NCBI GenBank assembly: GCA_017936375.1
Contig: JAGBFR010000020.1
Span: forward strand, 1-64,000
Direction: 5' to 3'
From: Clostridia bacterium
GTDB taxonomy: Bacteria > Bacillota > Clostridia > Christensenellales > Aristaeellaceae
Length of the DNA: 64,000 bases
Under the pieces are notes generated by a model. That model ran no database searches. It was not told where the DNA came from and saw nothing but the letters and a program-made list of their open reading frames with translations. Position 1 is the first letter of the stretch. Each line of letters begins with the position of its first letter. The position numbers and the translations under genes are program-made. This document shows positions 32,716 to 43,240 of the stretch, piece by piece.

Positions 32716-34443
32716 TTACAGCCTGCAGTTGAGCTTCGCCAGCTCGCTGACGACGGTGTCGTAGACGAATGCGGCCGCTTCGTCGACCGGCTTCTTTTCC
32801 TGCATGGACTTGTCGCGCGCAGAAATCTCGATGGTGCCGTTCTTCAGGCCCTTCGGGCTGACGACGACGCGCAGCGGCACGCCGAACAGATCCGCATCGG
32901 AGAACATGACGCCGGCGCTGACCGGACGGTCGTCCCAGATGACCTCGACGCCCTTGGCGGTCAGTTCGTCATAGATGCGCTGAGACACGGCGGCGACTTC
33001 CTCGTTGTCCGGGCGCAGGGAGCAGAGATGGACATGCCACGGCGCGATGGAGATCGGCCAGATCGGGCCGTAATCGTCGCGATGCGCCTCGCAGACAGAG
33101 GCGGCAAGGCGGCCGACGCCAATGCCGTAGCAGCCCATGATCGGGTGCTTGAGGGAGCCGTCCTGATCGACATAGGTCATGCCCATGCTCTCGGTGTACT
33201 TCGTGCCCAGCTGGAAGATATTGCCGACCTCGATGCCGCGGGAGGTGTAGACGCTCGGCTTGCCGCAGATCGGGCAGATGCCGCCGTCATAGGCCTTCGC
33301 CACGTCGACGTATTCGACCTGACCCATCTCGCGCTCGACATTGAAGCCGGTATAGTGCATATCGGCCTCATTCGCGCCGGTGGCGAACCAGTTGACGCCC
33401 TTGAGGGAGGCGTCATACACGACGCGCACGCCGGAGGGGAGCCCCTTCGGGCCGATGAAGCCGGCGGCAAGGCCGCTCTCCGCGGTGATGTCGGCGGGGT
33501 GGATCTCGGCCTTGATATAATTGCGCAGCTTGGTTTCATTGATATCCAGATCGCCGCGCAGGAAGGCGATAACATACTTGTCCGTCAGATTCTCCTGATA
33601 GACGACGGCCTTGCAGGTCTGAGCGGGCTTGATCTTCAGGAATGCGCACAGATCCTCAATGGTCTTGACGTTCGGCGTGGAAACCTTCTCAAGCTCGCCG
33701 ATCTCGCCCGCTTCGTTGTTCACGATGCAGGGGGCGGCTTCCATATTGGCGCGGTAATCGCAGTCGTGGCACAGGACGATCGTATCCTCGCCGACGGGCG
33801 TGAGGAGCATGTACTCGTGGGAGACCTTGCCGCCCATCATGCCGCTGTCGGACGCGACGGCGACGACCTCGCCCACGCCGGCACGGGCGAAGATGCGGTT
33901 GTAGGCGTCGTAGCAGATGGCGTAATAGCGCTCCAGATCCTCCTGAGAGGTGTGGAAGGAATAAGCGTCCTTCATCGTGAATTCGCGGACGCGGATCAGA
34001 CCGCCGCGGCAGCGCGGCTCATCGCGGAATTTGGTCTGGATCTGGTAGATCATAAACGGATACTGGGTGTAGCTGTCCGCGACGTCGCGCACGAAATGCA
34101 CGGAGGCCTCCTCGTGCGTCATGCCCAGCACCATCTTCGCGTCGGAGCGGTCGGTAAAGCGGAGAAGCTCGCTGCCGATGGAATCGTAACGCCCGGACTC
34201 CTGCCAGAGAGCGGCTGGCATGGTGACGGGGAAGAGGAGCTCCTGACCGTCGATGCGGTCCATTTCCGCGCGGATAATCTTCTCGATCTTGGCGGTGATG
34301 CGCTTGGTGACCGGGAACAGGGTGAAGATGCCGTTGCCGACCGGCTTGATATAGCCGCCGCGCATCATCAGGGAATGGCTGGCGATCTGGCAGTCTGCCG
34401 GGTTTTCCTTATAGCGCTTGGATACAAGATTCTTCAGTTTCAT
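32716..34443 (-). CDS. proS: Prolyl-tRNA synthetase
   Basis: Charges tRNA-Pro with proline. The 575-residue length and the insertion between motifs 2 and 3 (residues about 225-390, with the YbaK-like editing domain) mark the bacterial type. Class II motifs are visible: FPVTKRI near the start, motif 2 TKFRDEPRCRGGLIRVREF, and motif 3 GCYGIGVGR. The C-terminal anticodon-binding domain has GVEVIWDDR and VVSPKGLKNG. It reads toward the yitT-like gene. Its promoter has TATAAT at 34481-34476 on the minus strand. Confidence 0.95.
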   Translation of the reverse strand: MKLKNLVSKRYKENPADCQIASHSLMMRGGYIKPVGNGIFTLFPVTKRITAKIEKIIRAEMDRIDGQELLFPVTMPAALWQESGRYDSIGSELLRFTDRSDAKMVLGMTHEEASVHFVRDVADSYTQYPFMIYQIQTKFRDEPRCRGGLIRVREFTMKDAYSFHTSQEDLERYYAICYDAYNRIFARAGVGEVVAVASDSGMMGGKVSHEYMLLTPVGEDTIVLCHDCDYRANMEAAPCIVNNEAGEIGELEKVSTPNVKTIEDLCAFLKIKPAQTCKAVVYQENLTDKYVIAFLRGDLDINETKLRNYIKAEIHPADITAESGLAAGFIGPKGLPSGVRVVYDASLKGVNWFATGANEADMHYTGFNVEREMGQVEYVDVAKAYDGGICPICGKPSVYTSRGIEVGNIFQLGTKYTESMGMTYVDQDGSLKHPIMGCYGIGVGRLAASVCEAHRDDYGPIWPISIAPWHVHLCSLRPDNEEVAAVSQRIYDELTAKGVEVIWDDRPVSAGVMFSDADLFGVPLRVVVSPKGLKNGTIEISARDKSMQEKKPVDEAAAFVYDTVVSELAKLNCRL

Positions 34444-34475
34444 GGAATTGTCATCTCCTTTGGTATGTAGAACCT

Positions 34476-34504
34476 ATTATACAGAAAACGGAGCCAAAAT
34501 ACAA
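34476..34504 (-). promoter_or_regulatory. Promoter of proS
   Basis: On the minus strand TTGTAT (34504-34499), 17 bp, then TATAAT (34481-34476), upstream of the ATG at 34443. Confidence 0.55.
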
Positions 34505-34547
34505 CGAAAAACTCCCCGGAGATTGCGTTCTCCGGGGAGTGATTTTT
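34505..34547 (-). terminator. Terminator of groSL
   Basis: ACTCCCCGGAGA and TCTCCGGGGAGT form a 12-bp stem just past the groL stop. On the minus strand it runs into T bases. Confidence 0.8.
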
Positions 34548-34558
34548 GTCGGAGCGGA

Positions 34559-36196
<1,638 letters not shown>

Positions 36197-36240
36197 TTAC
36201 CTCCATTCAGTAAGGGGAAAGCGGGTTCTGCAGTGATGGA

Positions 36241-36525
36241 TTACTCGATCACGGCGAGAATGTCGCTCTGACGGACGATCTTGTACTCCTCGCCGTCGAT
36301 CTTGATCTCGGTGCCAGCGTACTTGGAGTAGACGACCTTCTGGCCTTCCTGCACCTGCATGGTGACTTCCTTGCCGTCAACGACGCCGCCCGGGCCGACG
36401 GCGATCACATATGCATACTGCGGCTTCTCCTTCGCGGTGGAGGCGAGGATCAGGCCGCTCTTGGTGGTTTCTTCCATTTCAGCGTCCTTGATGACGACGC
36501 GATCGAAAAGGGGTTTCAGGCTCAT
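36241..36525 (-). CDS. groS: 10-kDa co-chaperonin GroES
   Basis: The 94-residue lid of the GroEL chamber. It begins MSLKPLFDRVVIKDAEMEET, keeps the mobile loop TKSGLILASTAKEKPQ, and has YSKYAGTEIKIDGEEY near the end. AGGAGG is placed well before the ATG at 36525. It is first in the groSL operon, 50 bases before groL on the minus strand, directly after a CIRCE element. Confidence 0.96.
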   Translation of the reverse strand: MSLKPLFDRVVIKDAEMEETTKSGLILASTAKEKPQYAYVIAVGPGGVVDGKEVTMQVQEGQKVVYSKYAGTEIKIDGEEYKIVRQSDILAVIE

Positions 36526-36561
36526 GTGAATAGACCTCCTTAGTCTCTTGGTTGCAAGTTG

Positions 36562-36588
36562 TTAGCACTCTTTGTAGTCGAGTGCTAA
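36562..36588 (-). promoter_or_regulatory. CIRCE operator (HrcA site) of groSL
   Basis: TTAGCACTC (36562-36570), nine bases, GAGTGCTAA (36580-36588) matches the CIRCE consensus perfectly. HrcA would repress groSL here and release it on heat stress. AT-rich sequence with TATACT on the minus strand (36598-36593) is the likely -10 box. Confidence 0.95.
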
Positions 36589-36795
36589 AGCAAGTATAAT
36601 ATACGCGACTTGAGCCAAACAGGCAAGATGGAAAATCTTTGGAAATTTTCCGCATGAAACAGAATACCCGGAAATTTGAAAAATATTCCGGAATTGCGCG
36701 ATGAATCTCTCTGAACATCAGAAAAACTTGAAATTGCGCGATACGGATGGCGCGCGGAGGCGTTTCATGGTAGAATAAAGCCCATGGAGGGCGTT

Positions 36796-37854
36796 ATGGA
36801 GAGAGAAAACTTCACGCGGTCAATTCTCGCCTGGTATGATCAGGGCCACAGGGACCTGCCATGGCGGCGGACAAAGGACCCGTACAGCATATGGATATCG
36901 GAAATCATGCTTCAGCAGACGCGTGCGGAGACCGTCGTTTCCTATTATGAGCGGTTTCTTGGGCGCTATCCCACGGTGCAGGCGCTGGCGGATTCCTCGG
37001 AAGAGGAGCTGCTCAAGTACTGGGAGGGGCTGGGCTATTACAGCCGGGCGCGGAGCATTCACAAGGCGGCGAAGCTGATCTGCAGCGAATACGGCGGGCA
37101 GCTGCCTGCCAGTCTTGAACAGCTTCGCGCGCTGCCCGGCATAGGGGATTACACGGCGGGCGCGATCGCCTCGATCGCCTTTGGCATCCCTGCCGCCGCG
37201 GTGGACGGCAATGTGGAGCGGGTCATCTGCCGCTATGACGCGCTTAAGGACGAGGTCGGCACGCCGGCCATGCGCAGGGAGATCACCCAGCGCGTGCAGG
37301 CGCTTGTCCCGCGGGACAGGCCGGGGGCGTTTGCCAATGCGATGATGGAAATGGGCGCGCGCATGTGCACGCCGCGCAATCCGTCCTGCCTGATCTGCCC
37401 GGTGAGGGAGAGCTGCAGGGGGCTTGCACAGGGGATCGCCGCGCAGCTGCCCAATAAAAAGAAGAAAAAGCCGCAGCGTGTCGAGCATCGCGCGGTGCTG
37501 CTGGTTTTCTGCGCGGATCGTGTGCTCATCGTTCGAAGGGAAGAAAAGCTCCTCGGCGGGCTGTATGTGTTCCCCGACGTGCTTGGCGGCGGCGATGCGG
37601 CGGTGCTGTGCGCTCATATGGAAGAAAAAGGCGTGTCCTGCGCGTATGACGGCGTGCTCGGGCAGGCGAAGCATGTGTTTACCCATATCATCTGGGAGAT
37701 GGAGATCCATGCGCTGGAGGCGGACGCCTGCATGGACGTTCCCGGCGGCATGTGGGCGACGGCGCAGGAGCTTGACGCGCTGCCGCTGCCCACAGCGGTC
37801 AAACGCGCGAGAGAATTGGCGATGAAACGACTGAAGGAGCGTGAGCGGCGGTGA
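36796..37854 (+). CDS. mutY: Adenine DNA glycosylase MutY
   Basis: Removes adenine mispaired with 8-oxoguanine. The 352-residue protein has the helix-hairpin-helix LPGIGDYTAGAIAS with the catalytic Asp in AAAVDGNVERV. The 4Fe-4S cluster cysteines C-x6-C-x2-C-x5-C lie in CTPRNPSCLICPVRESC, and a C-terminal NUDIX-like 8-oxoG-reading domain follows (from about residue 235). The ATG at 36796 is preferred because GGAGG lies just before it; the ATG at 36784 contains that motif. The stop overlaps the DUF523 start (GTGA). An extended -10 (TGG TAGAAT, 36771-36776) lies upstream. Confidence 0.93.
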   Translation: MERENFTRSILAWYDQGHRDLPWRRTKDPYSIWISEIMLQQTRAETVVSYYERFLGRYPTVQALADSSEEELLKYWEGLGYYSRARSIHKAAKLICSEYGGQLPASLEQLRALPGIGDYTAGAIASIAFGIPAAAVDGNVERVICRYDALKDEVGTPAMRREITQRVQALVPRDRPGAFANAMMEMGARMCTPRNPSCLICPVRESCRGLAQGIAAQLPNKKKKKPQRVEHRAVLLVFCADRVLIVRREEKLLGGLYVFPDVLGGGDAAVLCAHMEEKGVSCAYDGVLGQAKHVFTHIIWEMEIHALEADACMDVPGGMWATAQELDALPLPTAVKRARELAMKRLKERERR

Positions 37855-38276
37855 AGATACTGGTCAGCGCCTGCCTGCTGGGCGAAAACTGCAAGTACAG
37901 CGGCGGGAACAACAGAAATGAGCGCGTGCTTGAGTATGTGAAGGGGCACGAGGTGATCCCGATCTGCCCGGAGGTCATGGGAGGGCTGAGCACGCCGAGG
38001 CCGCCGGCGGAGATTGTGGATGGCGTCGTCATCAACAAAGAGGGCGTGAATGTGGACCTGGAATACCGCCTCGGCGCGCAGCGCGCGCTGGAGATTGCCC
38101 TGAGAGAGGGCGCAGAGGCGGCGATCCTGCAGTCCCGCAGCCCGAGCTGCGGCGTGAGGGAGATCTATGACGGCACATTCTCCGGGGCGAGGATCCCGGG
38201 CATGGGCGTGACGGCGAGGCTGCTTAAGGAGCACGGGATCCGGGTGCTGGACGCGAGAGAGCTGCTAAAAGAATAA
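37851..38276 (+). CDS. DUF523 protein
   Basis: A 141-residue protein of unknown role with the DUF523 landmarks SACLLGENCKYSGG, CPEVMGGLSTPRPP and LQSRSPSCGVREIYDGTFSG. The conserved cysteines suggest a metal or redox site. It starts with GTG, overlapping the mutY stop by four bases, so the pair is translationally coupled. A bidirectional hairpin follows. Confidence 0.85.
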   Translation: MKILVSACLLGENCKYSGGNNRNERVLEYVKGHEVIPICPEVMGGLSTPRPPAEIVDGVVINKEGVNVDLEYRLGAQRALEIALREGAEAAILQSRSPSCGVREIYDGTFSGARIPGMGVTARLLKEHGIRVLDARELLKE

Positions 38277-38277
38277 A

Positions 38278-38313
38278 GAGAGCGGGCTGTCTTTACCGGC
38301 AGTCCGCTCTGTT
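38278..38313. terminator. Bidirectional terminator after DUF523
   Basis: AGAGCGG...CTG pairs with CAG...CCGCTCT around a TTTA loop, between two convergent genes. Confidence 0.65.
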
Positions 38314-38315
38314 TG

Positions 38316-39038
38316 TCAGTTTCCGTATTGATCCGGCACATAGGGGAGTATCCCCCATGTGACATCATCGGCTGAGTAGGCGTCGCTGTGGATGTATGCT
38401 TTGCAGCTCGCTGCGCCAGCCTCGCTGCAGGGATACTGGGAGCACTCGCGGCAGGCGGAATATCCCTTTTCAGCTGCGCAGGCCTGAACCTCGCATGGAG
38501 AATCCTTCCGGTGGCAATCCGGGCTATCGCATCCTCCGCAGCGCATATCCCAGTCATCCGTATGCCATACAGCCCGAAGATGAGCGCGTACCATGGCGCG
38601 CTGCTCCTCCGGCATGGGGGAAAAGTGGACGCAGAGATCACAGCGATGGCCGCATCGGCTGCGGATGGCATTTTCCTTGGGGAATGGCTTGCGGTTCGGC
38701 TTTTTCTTGATGAGGATCATCTGCTGAATCGGCGCAAGCTGGTCTGCGCTGGTTACGTCAATGAACATCCACTTTCCGTCGTGATAGGTCTTTGCGCCGT
38801 CATAGAAGGATGTAATCCATTCCGGAAATTCACTGCGTGCCGCATTGAAGGCTTCCCGTTCTTTCCTGCCGAAGATCAGCAGGAAGGTGATCCGATCTTC
38901 CTTCGGGTAAAGCGTCAGGATGGTCTTCTTTCCCTGGCGGAATTTGAACTCGCCGCGTCCGTCGCTGATCTCATCGAGCCGGTAATGCCCGCGCATAAAG
39001 ATCATGATCTCGCGTGTGATCTGCTCAAGCTGTGTCAC
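38316..39038 (-). CDS. DUF3788/DUF3795 two-domain protein
   Basis: The 240-residue product joins an N-terminal DUF3788-like domain (about 1-110; GKKTILTLYPKEDRITFLLIFG and DGKWMFIDV) to a Cys-rich DUF3795-like domain. The latter has CGHRCDLCVHF, CGGCDSPDC, CEVQACAAEKGYSAC and CSQYPC. Twelve or so cysteines in CxxC-like spacing suggest zinc or iron-sulfur binding. No biochemical role is established for either family. It is followed on the same strand by no close gene; the zinc-ribbon gene lies just upstream. Confidence 0.7.
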   Translation of the reverse strand: MTQLEQITREIMIFMRGHYRLDEISDGRGEFKFRQGKKTILTLYPKEDRITFLLIFGRKEREAFNAARSEFPEWITSFYDGAKTYHDGKWMFIDVTSADQLAPIQQMILIKKKPNRKPFPKENAIRSRCGHRCDLCVHFSPMPEEQRAMVRAHLRAVWHTDDWDMRCGGCDSPDCHRKDSPCEVQACAAEKGYSACRECSQYPCSEAGAASCKAYIHSDAYSADDVTWGILPYVPDQYGN

Positions 39039-39053
39039 TGTGTCCTCCTTGGT

Positions 39054-39326
39054 TTACTTCTTCCATCTCGCCAGCGTCGGCAGATACCGGGCGAGCCGCT
39101 CCTTCGCCGTCTCCTCATCAGGATGCAGGCCCATCTGCGTCTCGATCTTTGCGCACAGGGCGATCATCTCCTCCAGCGTGCCCTCCATATTCTCCGGGCC
39201 GTTGGGGCAGCAGTAGACGCAGTAATCGCGGTTCTGCGTGCCGTCTGCATTCTTTCCGAATTGATCGTCCTGCTGCATGGGCATGCCGCAGCTCTGGCAG
39301 ATGGGGAAATTCATCGTTTCATTCAT
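39054..39326 (-). CDS. Small zinc-ribbon protein
   Basis: A 90-residue protein with a CxxC...CxxC zinc ribbon at the start (ICQSCGMPM and YCVYCCPNG), then a helical tail (MEGTLEEMIALCAKIETQMG and ARYLPTLARW). GGAGG lies nine bases before the ATG at 39326; a longer frame upstream is not supported. It is 16 bases upstream of the DUF3788/3795 gene in the same direction, so both are likely in one operon. Similar proteins occur beside AraC or WYL regulators; role unknown. Confidence 0.75.
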   Translation of the reverse strand: MNETMNFPICQSCGMPMQQDDQFGKNADGTQNRDYCVYCCPNGPENMEGTLEEMIALCAKIETQMGLHPDEETAKERLARYLPTLARWKK

Positions 39327-39388
39327 GGGCTGTGTCCTCCTTTTGCTTGGTGAGGATATTATACGGCGGTAAAACTGACAGCTGTATG

Positions 39389-40288
39389 TCAGCATTTGTA
39401 GATTTCGGCGAGTTTTTTGATCTTCCGCGCGACTTCCTCGCGAAGTGCGGGCGGAGAAAGGACCTCGGCGTGCTCGCCATAGGAGAGGATGATCGAGGCG
39501 ATCCATGCCCCGGGCGGATAGGCGGCGTCGATTACGAAATCGCCGGATTCCGTCCGCGTGATCTGATCCTCCTCAAAGTCGTCGTAGACCCTGTACGCCA
39601 TGCGGGCGTCAATGCGTACGCGTATAACGACGCACGGCGGATAGCCTGAATTGTCGTCAACAGCTTCATCGGGCAGGACGACCTCCGGCGGAAATTCACC
39701 CGAGACGATCTGCGCACGCTTGAGCCGGGTGAGGCGGAAGGTGCGCGCAGCATTCCTCTTGAGGCAATAGGCCTGCAGATACCACGCGCGCCCCTTGAAG
39801 AGCAGGCGAAGCGGGCAGACGGTGCGCGCCGTCATTGCGCCGGATTCGGCGTAATAATCAAACTGCAGCAGCCTGCGCTCGAGGATGGCGGCTTTGATGG
39901 TCTCGATGAGCAGATCCTGCTGACCGCTCCAGTCCGACAGGTCGATGCGGATCCAGTCGGGCGGCTGCGCGCCGAGGAAGGAAGAGAGGCGCTGCAGCGT
40001 CTGCCTGCTGCCTGTGCCGGATTGCTCCATGGCGGTCAGCGAGGAGAGGATTACCCGCCTGTCCTCCTCGCTCAGCAGCGCACGGCTGAGCTTGAAGGAG
40101 GGGAGGATGCAAAGCCCGCCCTCGCGCCCGCGCTCGGCATAGATGGGCACGCCGGCCTCGCTGAGCGCCTGCGCGTCGCGGTATACCGTGCGCACGGAGA
40201 CCTCCAGGCGCTTGGCAAGCTCTGCAGCGGTGATACGATCGCGCTCAAGGAGAATATAGACCATCTCGAACATGCGGCTGACGGACAA
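39389..40288 (-). CDS. WYL-domain transcriptional regulator
   Basis: A 299-residue regulator of the DeoR/YafY type. The N-terminal winged helix (MFEMVYILLERDRITAAELA, then VSVRTVYRDAQALSEAG) is followed by a WYL ligand domain with RLLFKGRAWYLQAYC and a C-terminal WCX extension. WYL domains sense nucleotides or other small ligands. The TTG at 40288 follows GGAGG by seven bases. It is divergent from priA and may control the small zinc-ribbon/DUF3788 genes downstream, though no operator is evident. Confidence 0.85.
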   Translation of the reverse strand: MSVSRMFEMVYILLERDRITAAELAKRLEVSVRTVYRDAQALSEAGVPIYAERGREGGLCILPSFKLSRALLSEEDRRVILSSLTAMEQSGTGSRQTLQRLSSFLGAQPPDWIRIDLSDWSGQQDLLIETIKAAILERRLLQFDYYAESGAMTARTVCPLRLLFKGRAWYLQAYCLKRNAARTFRLTRLKRAQIVSGEFPPEVVLPDEAVDDNSGYPPCVVIRVRIDARMAYRVYDDFEEDQITRTESGDFVIDAAYPPGAWIASIILSYGEHAEVLSPPALREEVARKIKKLAEIYKC

Positions 40289-40349
40289 GAAATCGCCTCC
40301 CCGGATCCATATGCCCATAGCGTAGCACAGGGGAGCACCTTTTGCAAGC

Positions 40350-40378
40350 TTGCAACGAGGGGCATGACGGGCTATAAT
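40350..40378 (+). promoter_or_regulatory. SigA-type promoter of priA
   Basis: TTGCAA (40350-40355), 17 bp, TATAAT (40373-40378). The expected transcription start falls at about 40385, on the first ATG, which supports use of the GTG at 40409 for priA. Confidence 0.75.
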
Positions 40379-40408
40379 AGAGCCATGAAACAGGCAGGAG
40401 GAAGCGGC

Positions 40409-42652
40409 GTGTCGTATTGTCAGGTCATTGTGGATATCACGAGCGGGGATGTGGACCGCGTATTCACCTACCGCGTGCCCAAGGGGATGGAACTGTGCCC
40501 CGGCATGCGCGTGCACGTACCGTTCGGCCGGATGAGCCGGGTGGAGGGCGTCGTGGTGGAGATGGCGGAAAGCTGCGATCTGCCGCCGGCGCGCGTGCGC
40601 GATGTGACGGATACGCTGGAGGACTATCCTGCGATCATCCCTTCGATGCTCGATCTGGCGATGCGGATCAAGGAGACCTCCTTCTGCACGCTGGCGCAGG
40701 CGTTGAGGCTGATGATCCCGGCGCAGATGCGCGGCCAGCGCATCTGTGAGCGGACGAAAGAATACGCCGTGCTGACGATCGACGAGGCTGTGCGCGGGCA
40801 AGTACTCGCCAGCCAGAAACGCGCGCCCAAAAGGGCGCAGATCCTTGCCGCGCTGATGGAGGCGCCCGGCGGGGAGATGGCGATGGAGGAGATCAGGCGA
40901 CAGCTGGGCGATTCAAGACCCGCTGTGCTGGCGCTTGAAAAGATGGGCTTTGTGCGGCTTGAGCGGCGGGAATCGCTGCGCAGCCCCTACGGCGCGATGG
41001 AGCAGCTCGCCCAGCACGACCCGGAACTGACCGCGCAGCAGAAGGATGTGCTTTCCTCGCTGCTGCCCGCCGTCGATGCGGGAAAGGGAAACTTCCTTCT
41101 TTATGGCGTGACGGGCAGCGGCAAGACGGAGGTCTTTATCCGTGCCGTGCGCCGCGCGGCGCAGATCGGCAAGACGGCGATCGTCCTCGTTCCGGAGATC
41201 GCGCTCACGCCGCAGATGGTCATGTGGTTCCGCTCGCGCTTTGGCGAGGACGCTGCGGTGCTGCATTCGCGCCTTTCCCCGGGCGAGCGCTATGATGAGT
41301 GGCGAAGAATCCGCCGGGGCGACGTACGCGTGGTGATCGGCGCACGCTCGGCGATCTTTGCGCCGCTGGAGAACGTCGGTCTGATCATCATCGACGAGGA
41401 GCATGAGCAGAGCTATATCGCGGACAATACGCCGCGCTATGACGCGCGCGAACTGGCGCGCATGCGCTGCGAGCGGGAGGGTGGCGTGCTGCTGCTGGCC
41501 AGCGCGACGCCGAGCATGCGCTCCTTTGCCATGGCGGGGCGCGGCGACCTGACGCTGCTGGAAATGATGCGACGCGTCAAAAACCGACCGCTGCCGCAGG
41601 TAAATGTTATAGACATGCGCGATGAACTGAAAAAAGGCAATCGGTCTGTTTTTTCCGGCGCGATGCTTGACAGCCTCAAGCGCTGCATGGATGAGGGGCG
41701 CCAAGCCATCCTCTTTGTGAACAGGCGCGGGTATTCGACCTTCGTTTCCTGCCGCAGCTGCGGCTACACGGTCACCTGCACGCAGTGCGACGTGTCGATG
41801 ACCTATCATATGAGCGAGCATGCGCTGCGCTGCCATTACTGCGGGCAGGAGGCGGAAGTGCCGTCCGTCTGCCCGGAATGCGGGAGCAAGTATATCAAAT
41901 TCTTCGGCACGGGCACGCAGCGTGTGGAGGAGGAAGTGCATAAATACTTCCCGGGCGTTCCCGTCCTTCGCATGGATAACGATACCACGCGCACCAAGGA
42001 TGCGCATGAGACGCTGCTTTCTGCTTTCCGCCGTGGCGAGGCGCGCATCATGGTCGGCACGCAGATGATCGCCAAGGGACTGGATTTCCCCAACGTCACC
42101 ATGGTCGGCATCATCGCGGCAGACGCTATGCTCAAGCTGCCAGACTACCGGTCTGCTGAGCGCACATTCCAGCTGCTTACGCAGGTCGCGGGCCGCGCTG
42201 GCCGCGCGGAATACCCGGGCGAGGTCATCCTGCAGACGTATGACCCGGAGCACTATGCCATTGAAGCTGCGTCCCGGCAGGATTACCGCGCCTTCTATAT
42301 GGAAGAGATGCAGCGGAGAAAGAAAGCGCTCTATCCGCCGTATACCCTGATTGCGCGCATCCTGATCGAGAGCGAGAAGGAGGAGCTGGCGCAAGCCGCT
42401 GCGCAGTCTGCGATGCGGCAGATGGAGGCATTCCTTGAGCGCAGGGCTTACCTGCGCAAGTTCATCGCTGCGCTGAGGGTGATGCCCTGTCCTGTGGCGA
42501 GGATCAAGGGAAAGAGCCGCTGGCAGGTGACGCTCAAGATTGTGGATAAGCCCATCTGCCAGGAGGCGGTCGGCAAGATGAGCGAGATTGCGCAGGCGCC
42601 TGTGGAGGGCTGCCAGTGCATCTGTCAGGTCAATCCGTCGAGCATGATGTGA
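40409..42652 (+). CDS. priA: Primosomal helicase PriA
   Basis: Restarts stalled forks by loading the replicative helicase. The 747-residue protein has an N-terminal fork-binding domain (VDRVFTYRVP), a Walker A in YGVTGSGKTE, the DEEH box (IIIDEEHEQSY), eight zinc-binding cysteines (CRSCG, CTQC, CHYCG, CPECG), and helicase motifs V-VI (GTQMIAKGLDFP and QVAGRAGR). I chose the GTG at 40409 after AGGAGG. Its own promoter lies just upstream. Confidence 0.95.
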   Translation: MSYCQVIVDITSGDVDRVFTYRVPKGMELCPGMRVHVPFGRMSRVEGVVVEMAESCDLPPARVRDVTDTLEDYPAIIPSMLDLAMRIKETSFCTLAQALRLMIPAQMRGQRICERTKEYAVLTIDEAVRGQVLASQKRAPKRAQILAALMEAPGGEMAMEEIRRQLGDSRPAVLALEKMGFVRLERRESLRSPYGAMEQLAQHDPELTAQQKDVLSSLLPAVDAGKGNFLLYGVTGSGKTEVFIRAVRRAAQIGKTAIVLVPEIALTPQMVMWFRSRFGEDAAVLHSRLSPGERYDEWRRIRRGDVRVVIGARSAIFAPLENVGLIIIDEEHEQSYIADNTPRYDARELARMRCEREGGVLLLASATPSMRSFAMAGRGDLTLLEMMRRVKNRPLPQVNVIDMRDELKKGNRSVFSGAMLDSLKRCMDEGRQAILFVNRRGYSTFVSCRSCGYTVTCTQCDVSMTYHMSEHALRCHYCGQEAEVPSVCPECGSKYIKFFGTGTQRVEEEVHKYFPGVPVLRMDNDTTRTKDAHETLLSAFRRGEARIMVGTQMIAKGLDFPNVTMVGIIAADAMLKLPDYRSAERTFQLLTQVAGRAGRAEYPGEVILQTYDPEHYAIEAASRQDYRAFYMEEMQRRKKALYPPYTLIARILIESEKEELAQAAAQSAMRQMEAFLERRAYLRKFIAALRVMPCPVARIKGKSRWQVTLKIVDKPICQEAVGKMSEIAQAPVEGCQCICQVNPSSMM

Positions 42653-42668
42653 TATGGGAGGAGAGACG

Positions 42669-43076
42669 ATGAGCCGGTTTGAGCAGGTCATGAACGAGCG
42701 CTTCGGGAAGGATTCCCTGATTGCGCTGGCCACCGCGGCGGATGGCGTGCCGCATGTGCGCACGATCGACGCCGTCTGGCATGAGGGCGCGTTCTACGGC
42801 GTGACGCACCTGCAGTCGGGCAAGATGAGGCAGATTGCGGTCAACCCTGTCGTCGCCGTCTGCGGGGACTGGTTTACCGGTCATGGGCGCGCCGAGAGCC
42901 TTGGGCATATCCTTGCGCCGGAGAATCGGGAGATTGCCGATATGCTGCGCAGCGCGTTCGCCGCGTGGTATGACAACGGACATACGAACGAGCAGGACCC
43001 GGGTACCTGTATTCTCAAAATTACGCTCACCGACGGCCTGCTCATGGCGCACGGCGAACGGATCGAGTATCCATAA
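42669..43076 (+). CDS. Pyridoxamine 5'-phosphate oxidase-fold flavoprotein
   Basis: A 135-residue split-barrel protein of the PNPOx-like family that usually binds FMN or F420. It shows RTIDAVWHEGAFYGVTHLQSGKMRQIAVNP followed by HGRAESLG. Members reduce small substrates or bind haem; the specific role is unclear. It starts 16 bases after priA with GGAGG and is likely in the same transcript. A hairpin terminator follows. Confidence 0.75.
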   Translation: MSRFEQVMNERFGKDSLIALATAADGVPHVRTIDAVWHEGAFYGVTHLQSGKMRQIAVNPVVAVCGDWFTGHGRAESLGHILAPENREIADMLRSAFAAWYDNGHTNEQDPGTCILKITLTDGLLMAHGERIEYP

Positions 43077-43089
43077 AAACAAAAGACAG

Positions 43090-43122
43090 AAAACGCGCGT
43101 CCCATCCGGGGCGCGTTTTTTC
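43090..43122 (+). terminator. Terminator after the priA unit
   Basis: AAACGCGC (43091-43098) pairs with GCGCGTTT, followed by a run of T; it precedes the def promoter. Confidence 0.75.
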
Positions 43123-43176
43123 TTTGGAGCAGCGCTGCTGCGGCTTTTGCCTCTTCCATTTTTGCGGCAGTTGATT

Positions 43177-43182
43177 TATAAT
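43177..43182 (+). promoter_or_regulatory. -10 box of the def-fmt operon
   Basis: A consensus TATAAT at 43177-43182 lies about 60 bases before def, with a weak -35 (TTCCAT) 17 bp upstream. It is the likely promoter for the nine-gene def to thiN run. Confidence 0.5.
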
Positions 43183-43240
43183 GGAATGGATTATGGAGTA
43201 CTATGTCTGCATGTGCCTGTACGAAAAAGGAGAGATGAAA